A stretch of DNA of 64,000 nt from Dactylosporangium siamense (GTDB lineage Bacteria > Actinomycetota > Actinomycetes > Mycobacteriales > Micromonosporaceae): NCBI RefSeq assembly GCF_016862795.1, contig NZ_BONQ01000052.1, forward strand, positions 62,001-126,000, read 5' to 3'. The notes beneath the pieces were generated by a model, which did no database searches, was not told the origin of the DNA, and worked only from the letters and a program-made list of their open reading frames with translations. A program made the position numbers and the translations under genes. Below, in pieces: positions 59,163-64,000 of this stretch; within the stretch, counting starts at the first letter, position 1; the number at the start of each line of letters is the position of its first letter.

Positions 59163-60655
59163 GGTCCGGCACCCGGCAGTGACCGGCGGTGCGCCGTGCG
59201 GCGCCGGCTGTCGTCCGAGCGCTGCGGCCGGCGCGGCGCCGGCGGTTTCACCGAACCGGCGACCCGCACGGCCGGCTCCAGCACCGCGACCGGCTCCAGC
59301 ACCGCAGCCGGCTCCAGCACCGCGGCCGGCTCCAGCACCGCGGCCGGCTCCAGCACCGCGGCTGCCGACGGCACCGCTGAGACCGGCGGGACCACGGCGG
59401 ACGGCGGGACCACGGCGGCCCTGGCCGCGACACGGGCCGCGGCCCAGCGCCGGGCGCGGGTGGCCAGCGCGGTGACCGTGGCCTCGAGCGGCCCACGCCC
59501 GACCGTTCCCCGGACCGCCAGGCCGATCAGCACCGCCCCGATGACCTGGACGAGGCAGCCGGTGCCGGCGCTGTACGTGTCGTACTCCGAGTTGATGAAC
59601 AGGACGTGCGCGCTGTAGAAGGTCAGCGTCATGCTCCCCACCGCGGCGAGCGCCGCCAGCACGACCGTGCACAGTGGACGCAGGAACCGGTGCCGGACGT
59701 GCCCGGCGAGCAGCAGCAGGCCCAGCACGGCGATCGCGCAGCCGCCGGAGCCCAGGATCTCGAACGAGGTGCTGGTGTGCGCGCCGTTCACCGCCAGCCA
59801 CCACCACGTCGAGGACGGCGTGAAGCCGTTGCCGCCGAACTTGAGCAGCTCGGTCGTCTCCGCCTCGGTCAGTCCGCTGCCCGGTTGCGCCGCCCAGATG
59901 TGCGCCAGCCCGCCGAAGCGGTGCAGCAGCAGCGCCGAGATGGCGTTGGCCCAGACGGCGACGACCGTCCCGCCGGCGACGAGCAGCGCGGCGAACCGCG
60001 GCCTGGTCAGGTCCGACCGGCCGATGACGATGCCGGCGCACACGTACGCCAGCCACGTCGGCGACGGGTAGAACCCGGTGAGGGTCAGTTCGGTCAGCAT
60101 CCCGACCGGGTCCTCGACGAGCCGACTGAACGACGGGTTGGTCAGCGAAGGTTCCGGCAGGTGGGGCAGCAGGACGTGGTTGACGAACGGCCCGACGGTC
60201 GCCAGCAGCACCCCGATCATCGCGACGACCCGGGTGCGCAGGAACACCAGTGGGATCGCGAGCAGGAACACCACCCCGTAGTACGGCAGGATCACCGCGT
60301 CCAGCACCGAGTCGGCGGCGCACACCAGGAAGCCGATCGCGGCGATGACGAGACCCCGGGTCGCGATCATCGCGGCGACCGCGTGACGGTCGGCGCGGCT
60401 GACCTGACGGCGGCCGGTCACGAACGCGATGCCGACGCCGACGAGCAGCGCGAACGCGGCCGCGGCCCGCCCACTGAAGGCGATGTCCGACCAGGTCGGG
60501 TTGCCGGCCGCGTCGGCCTCGTACAGCGCGTGCAGGCAGATCATGCCGAGCAGTGCCACGCCCCGGGCGGCGTCGACCCCGGCCAGCCGGGGCCGCTTGA
60601 CCTGCACCGGCACCGCCACCGCGGCACCGGCCGGCAGGTCCATGACTGCGGTCAT
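59159..60655 (-). CDS. Multi-spanning membrane acyltransferase (DUF418/DUF1624-like)
   Basis: 498 residues with about ten helices. RLAGVDAARGVALLGMICLHAL is the hallmark start of the acyltransferase-3/YeiB-like superfamily (R.x.lD..RG.ail.v...H). Others: FGGNGFTPSSTWWWLAVNGA and MTLTFYSAHVLFINSEYDTY. It may transfer an acyl or similar group at the membrane. After the last helix there is a long Ala/Pro/Val tail with a repeat, then a basic end. ATG at 60655 overlaps the previous stop (ATGA). Confidence 0.83.
   Translation of the reverse strand: MTAVMDLPAGAAVAVPVQVKRPRLAGVDAARGVALLGMICLHALYEADAAGNPTWSDIAFSGRAAAAFALLVGVGIAFVTGRRQVSRADRHAVAAMIATRGLVIAAIGFLVCAADSVLDAVILPYYGVVFLLAIPLVFLRTRVVAMIGVLLATVGPFVNHVLLPHLPEPSLTNPSFSRLVEDPVGMLTELTLTGFYPSPTWLAYVCAGIVIGRSDLTRPRFAALLVAGGTVVAVWANAISALLLHRFGGLAHIWAAQPGSGLTEAETTELLKFGGNGFTPSSTWWWLAVNGAHTSTSFEILGSGGCAIAVLGLLLLAGHVRHRFLRPLCTVVLAALAAVGSMTLTFYSAHVLFINSEYDTYSAGTGCLVQVIGAVLIGLAVRGTVGRGPLEATVTALATRARRWAAARVAARAAVVPPSAVVPPVSAVPSAAAVLEPAAVLEPAAVLEPAAVLEPVAVLEPAVRVAGSVKPPAPRRPQRSDDSRRRTAHRRSLPGAGP
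59274..59363 (-). repeat. 18-bp tandem repeat in the acyltransferase tail
   Basis: Five copies of GGCTCCAGCACCGCGGCC (with single-base variants) encode the hexapeptide AAVLEP in the cytoplasmic or external tail of the protein. Confidence 0.94.
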
Positions 60656-61317
60656 GCGGCCATCACCGCGTCCACCAGGTCCAGGCCCAGGTCGACGCCG
60701 AGCCGGTCGACGCACAGCCCGGCGTCGGTGAACCAGTCGCCGGTGGCCTCGGGATGCGGGCCGACGACACCGACCCTGCCCCGGCCGAAACCGGCGACGA
60801 GCGCCGCGACGGTGCCGTTGGGGTAGGTGGCCACGACGGTGGCCTCCGCGCTGGGCCGCACCCAGAAGTACGGGCCGTCCTGGAAGAACAGTGTCCGGAT
60901 GCGGCCCCGCCACGCGACCTCGACGAGGGTGTCCGCCGTTGAGCCGACCGTGGCCGCCGTTGAGGCGATGTACTGGTCGGTGTCGCCCGGCAGCAGGTCG
61001 AAGCCCGGGGTGGCGCCGGCGAGGTATCCGCCGAGGCAGAATCCGAGGTACCGGCCACCGGAGTGGACGAACCCGCGGATCGCGGCGCGGTGCCGGCGCA
61101 GCTGCCGGTAGCCGTGCCGGAGCTGACCGCCGCCGGGCTGCGCGTAGACGGCCGCGCCGATCAGGGCGAGCGCGGAGACCGGCACGTCCTCGTCGGGGCC
61201 GGCGTAGCGGACGTCGAAGCCCCATCGGCTGGAGCGCAGCAGCGCGGCGACCGCCTCCGGGCAGCCGGGCGTCGACGCCGGTCCCCGGTACACCAGCGCC
61301 ACCGGCGACCTGGTCAC
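60652..61317 (-). CDS. BPL_N/glutamine-amidotransferase-like protein, cytosolic copy
   Basis: 221 residues. VALVYRGPASTPGCPEAVAA, nucleophile elbow YLGFCLGGYLAG and VVGPHPEA match the exported copy; it lacks a signal peptide. GTG at 61317 has GAGGGGG upstream and overlaps the DDAH-like stop (GTGA), which decides against the longer frame from 61362. Predicted thiol amidohydrolase-like activity on an unknown amide or glutamine. Confidence 0.85.
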   Translation of the reverse strand: MTRSPVALVYRGPASTPGCPEAVAALLRSSRWGFDVRYAGPDEDVPVSALALIGAAVYAQPGGGQLRHGYRQLRRHRAAIRGFVHSGGRYLGFCLGGYLAGATPGFDLLPGDTDQYIASTAATVGSTADTLVEVAWRGRIRTLFFQDGPYFWVRPSAEATVVATYPNGTVAALVAGFGRGRVGVVGPHPEATGDWFTDAGLCVDRLGVDLGLDLVDAVMAA

Positions 61318-62123
61318 CTCGACCCCCTCGGTGGCGGGTTGTCCAGGGTCAGGGCGGTGCACCGCACGCCGCCGCCGCCCTTGGTGAGCTGGGTCGTGTC
61401 CAGCTCCATGACGCGCAGCCCGCGGGCCCGCAGCGTCGCGGCCAGCTTCGGCGCGCCCCGGGTCATGGTCACGGTGCTGCCGTCGCTGATCAGGTTGAGC
61501 GCCAGCCGGGTCGCCTCGCCGGGATCGACCTCGATGAGCTCCAGCCCCAGCCCACGCAGGCGGGTCAGGCTCGGCTCGTCGAGCGCCTGGGGGCAGTAGG
61601 CGACGGTGTGCGGGCCGATGACGGCGAGCGCCAGGTCGAGGTCGTACCAGCGCGGACCGACCGTGCGCAGCGGCACCACGTCGTAGTCCAGTTCCCGGGC
61701 GAGCACCGCGTGCATCCGCCGGTCGGTGCGCTGCCCGTAGCCGGCGAACAGCAGGTCGCCGCAGGCGAGGGCGTCACCCTGGCCGCTGAACGGGAACGGC
61801 GCCTCCAGCACGTCGTAGCCGCGGTCGACCAGCCACTCCTGGAAGTAGGACGTCTCCGCCTTGCGTTCCGGCGGCGGGAAGCCCAGGACGGCACGGTCGC
61901 CGCGGACCACCGCGGCGTTGGCGGTGAAGACCATGTCCGGGCACTCCGGGGCGGAGGACACGTGTTCGACGCGGCGGCCGGCCGCCAGGTGCGCGGCGAC
62001 GATCGCGGCGTGCTCGGCCGTCGCGGCGGCCGGGTCGGGCTGCAGTTCGGTGTGCATGTACGGGTTGATCTCGTAGTCGATGCGGAAGTGGGCGGCGTCG
62101 GAAACCAGCAGTTCGGTGTTCAC
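61314..62123 (-). CDS. DDAH / amidinotransferase-family enzyme
   Basis: 269 residues. DMVFTANAAVVRGDRAVLGF is the typical substrate-binding Asp loop of dimethylarginine dimethylaminohydrolase-like proteins, FSGQGDALACGDLLFAGYGQ contains further binding residues, and the C-terminal KGGGGVRCTALTL holds the catalytic Cys. Members hydrolyse guanidine groups (arginine, methylarginine) or related amidines, giving citrulline or ornithine-like products. It comes 48 bases after the PosA-type NRPS and may supply or trim its monomer. Confidence 0.87.
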   Translation of the reverse strand: MNTELLVSDAAHFRIDYEINPYMHTELQPDPAAATAEHAAIVAAHLAAGRRVEHVSSAPECPDMVFTANAAVVRGDRAVLGFPPPERKAETSYFQEWLVDRGYDVLEAPFPFSGQGDALACGDLLFAGYGQRTDRRMHAVLARELDYDVVPLRTVGPRWYDLDLALAVIGPHTVAYCPQALDEPSLTRLRGLGLELIEVDPGEATRLALNLISDGSTVTMTRGAPKLAATLRARGLRVMELDTTQLTKGGGGVRCTALTLDNPPPRGSR

Positions 62124-62171
62124 CGGATGGTGCGCTCCTTGTTTGTGTGGTGTGCGATGGGTTGTGACGGT

Positions 62172-64000
62172 TCAGGCGGCGGTGATCACCGGCTTGGCGA
62201 CGCCCTTGGCGACGATCACCGGTTTGGCGACGCCCCTGGCGGTGATCGCCGGTCGGGTGGTGACCCCCTGAGCGGGGATGCCGCGCCACCGGCTGCCGGG
62301 CGTGAGGTGCTCGCCCTTCATCAGCAGCGACAGCGAGCCGAGCGACACGTCGTCGCCGACGACGGCGTCGTACAGCACGATCGCCCGGGTGCCGATGGTG
62401 GCGCCGGCACCAACGGTGACGACGGACATCTTCATCACCCGGTCCTCGAACAGGTGGGTCTGCAGCGACACCTCGGCACCGACCGTGGCGTCGTCGCCGA
62501 TCTCGACCAGGTCGAACTCGGTGAGGTACGTGGTGCCGATCCAGGTGCGCCGGCCGATGCGGGCGCCGAACCAGCGCAGGACCGGCGGGAGGAACGGGGT
62601 GCCGACGAGCATCCCGACACCGGCCGGGATCGCGGCCGCCTCGTACAGGCCGGTGACGAACTCGGTGCGCCGCACGAACGTGCTCCACAGCGGCTCGACC
62701 CGCGGCCGGTAGGCGCCGATGACGCTGCGTTTCGTCGCCGCGCAGCAGCCGATCACCGCGGCGCCGGCCGCGATGACGACCAACGGCGAGACCAGCGCCG
62801 GCACCGGCAGATCCCGGCCCCGGGCGAGGCTGGACAGCACCCACAGGTACAGGTAGACGCTCATGCCGAGCAGCGACGCGGGCGCGGTCACCCGGGCGAA
62901 CTCGACCGCCAGGCGGTGCGCGACGAGCCGCCGCGGCGGGCTGAACGTCTGCTCCTCGCTGAACGTGCCGCTGCTCTGCCGCAGCGGCAGGTGCATCGCG
63001 GGCGACCCCAGCCAGGAGGTCCCGTCCGGCACGTCGTCGTCCGGTGGCAGGGTCTGCACGCCGACGAGGCTGCCGGCGCCGAGCGTGGTGCCGGCCGGCA
63101 CGAACGCGGCGTTGCCGACGAACGCCCGGTGGCCGACCCTGGTCGGTAGCAACGCCATCCGGCCGTTGGCGAACGTGGCGGCGCCGACGCTGGCCATGTC
63201 GGCGACGAAGCTGTCCGGTTCCAGGGTCAGCAGGTCGGGGTCGAGGTGCGCGGCGGTGGAGACCTCGGCGCCGCGACCGACCCGGGCGCCGAGCAGCCGC
63301 AGCCACGGCACGGTGTACAGCGTCGAGTACAGCGAGTTGGTGAACAGCAGGCTGAACTCGAGAAGCTTGTCCGTGACCCACTTGCGGATGCCGAGCCCGG
63401 AGCGCGCCGGGTGGATGCCGGCCGGGGCGTGCCGCAGCACGAGCCGTTTGCCGAGCGCCACGACCGCGCAGGTGGTCAGCACGTACAGCGGCCCGGCGGG
63501 GACCGTCGCGAACAGGCCGGCGAGCAGCCCCCACTCCAGCAGCACCCACCACACCAGGACGACGCTGGGCAGGATCGTCGCGATCGCGCTGAGCTCCAGG
63601 CCGACGACGCCGAGCGTGGCGGCGAGCAGGTGCTTCAGGTGCCAGCCGCGGGCGAGGCCCCGGCCGGCGGCGCCGAGCATGACCTCCACGGTCGGGCCGA
63701 GCGCCGCGACCGGCGTCGCCGGCGAACCGGCCCAGCGGGTGCCGGGCGGCACGGTCTCGCCCTGCTCGAGCACGGACTGTTCGCCGAGCCCGGCGTTCGC
63801 GCCGACCGTCGATCCCGGTTCGAGGACGGCGTTCGCGCCGACGAACGCGTGCGGGGCGACGGTGATCGGTTCGACGACGACCCAGCCGTCCTCGACCCGC
63901 CAGGGCCGCATCGACACGCCGTAGCCGATGCTGGCGTCGGCGCCGATGTCGATCAGGGTCGGCAGGCTGACCGAGCTGGTCGCGATGGTCGTCCGGGCAC
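62172..64000 (-). CDS. Pls/PosA-type NRPS, C-terminal part (5' end beyond window)
   Basis: At least 609 residues, open to the window edge. It is the C-terminal membrane part of poly-epsilon-lysine-synthetase-like NRPSs: three left-handed beta-helix/acyltransferase-like segments (PITVAPHAFVGANAVLEPGS; TRVGHRAFVGNAAFVPAGTT; VTVGAGATIGTRAIVLYDAV) alternating with three pairs of membrane helices (LLAATLGVVGLELSAIATIL; VVIAAGAAVIGCCAA; and others). The upstream frame reads IDIGADASIGYGVSMRPWRV, as in this family. The A and T domains should lie upstream, outside the window. In Pls this part couples monomers through isopeptide bonds. The extreme C-terminus has a repeat. Confidence 0.88.
   Translation of the reverse strand, partial: ARTTIATSSVSLPTLIDIGADASIGYGVSMRPWRVEDGWVVVEPITVAPHAFVGANAVLEPGSTVGANAGLGEQSVLEQGETVPPGTRWAGSPATPVAALGPTVEVMLGAAGRGLARGWHLKHLLAATLGVVGLELSAIATILPSVVLVWWVLLEWGLLAGLFATVPAGPLYVLTTCAVVALGKRLVLRHAPAGIHPARSGLGIRKWVTDKLLEFSLLFTNSLYSTLYTVPWLRLLGARVGRGAEVSTAAHLDPDLLTLEPDSFVADMASVGAATFANGRMALLPTRVGHRAFVGNAAFVPAGTTLGAGSLVGVQTLPPDDDVPDGTSWLGSPAMHLPLRQSSGTFSEEQTFSPPRRLVAHRLAVEFARVTAPASLLGMSVYLYLWVLSSLARGRDLPVPALVSPLVVIAAGAAVIGCCAATKRSVIGAYRPRVEPLWSTFVRRTEFVTGLYEAAAIPAGVGMLVGTPFLPPVLRWFGARIGRRTWIGTTYLTEFDLVEIGDDATVGAEVSLQTHLFEDRVMKMSVVTVGAGATIGTRAIVLYDAVVGDDVSLGSLSLLMKGEHLTPGSRWRGIPAQGVTTRPAITARGVAKPVIVAKGVAKPVITAA
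62180..62262 (-). repeat. 30-bp repeat at the C-terminus of the PosA-type NRPS
   Basis: Two 30-base units and a partial third encode GVAKPVI(V/T)AK-like decapeptides (ITARGVAKPVIVAKGVAKPV) just before the stop. They form a basic tail not expected in the family. Confidence 0.85.

Noticed and set aside
1-64000. tRNA, rRNA, prophage or attachment sites
   Set aside because: No tRNA-like cloverleaf, integrase, phage structural gene or direct-repeat attachment site was recognised in the window.

Overview
The window is very GC-rich (roughly 70% or more by eye), densely packed, and full of GTG/TTG starts and ATGA/GTGA overlaps. It carries actinobacterial hallmarks: ECF41-type sigma factors, MbtH, a P450 with a 3Fe-4S ferredoxin, DUF2171, DUF1918 and Tat-exported proteins. 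The best guess is a filamentous actinomycete, possibly Micromonosporaceae; the family is an inference. No tRNA, rRNA, CRISPR array or recognisable insertion sequence was seen.

Layout. (1) 1-3660: the end of an ankyrin-repeat gene, an MFS exporter and a secreted M28 aminopeptidase. (2) 3684-20936: one leftward NRPS operon starting from a clear promoter at 20908-20936. Its order is C-A-T (basic residue?), C-A(Ser)-T-TE-MFS on one chain, a free adenylate-forming ligase, C-A(Gly)-T, MbtH, a free carrier protein, a free condensation domain and a dimethylformamidase-like protein. All junctions but one overlap. The fused thioesterase has Cys instead of Ser at its nucleophile. (3) 21047-31452: mixed genes, including a GH26-like secreted hydrolase, an FAD monooxygenase with divergent TetR, an EAL protein and a truncated aminotransferase. 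(4) 31534-33417: a proline-rich leader peptide coupled to an ion permease and a KhtT-like subunit. (5) 33416-35857: an MBL-fold protein, a decayed phzF-like gene, ferredoxin and P450. (6) 35946-44320: hypotheticals, a GGDEF-EAL protein, rhomboid, Tat sulfatase, and a TetR/SnoaL pair whose operator sits inside the promoter. (7) 44321-52060: an inverted-repeat-rich gap and two ECF41 sigma factors with partner genes. One partner has an exact match to the published ECF41 promoter. (8) 52118-58231: a two-component system, VOC and DUF6582 proteins, and a monooxygenase fused to DUF1918. (9) 58368-64000: a leftward, translationally coupled cluster of a Pls/PosA-type NRPS (cut by the window end), a DDAH-family enzyme, two BPL_N amidotransferase-like proteins and a membrane acyltransferase.

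The most unusual general feature is the number of short tandem repeats in or at the ends of coding sequences. Several repeat units contain the stop codon, and several lie inside NRPS domains. They suggest frequent slippage or duplication that remodels protein termini and interdomain segments in this genome.
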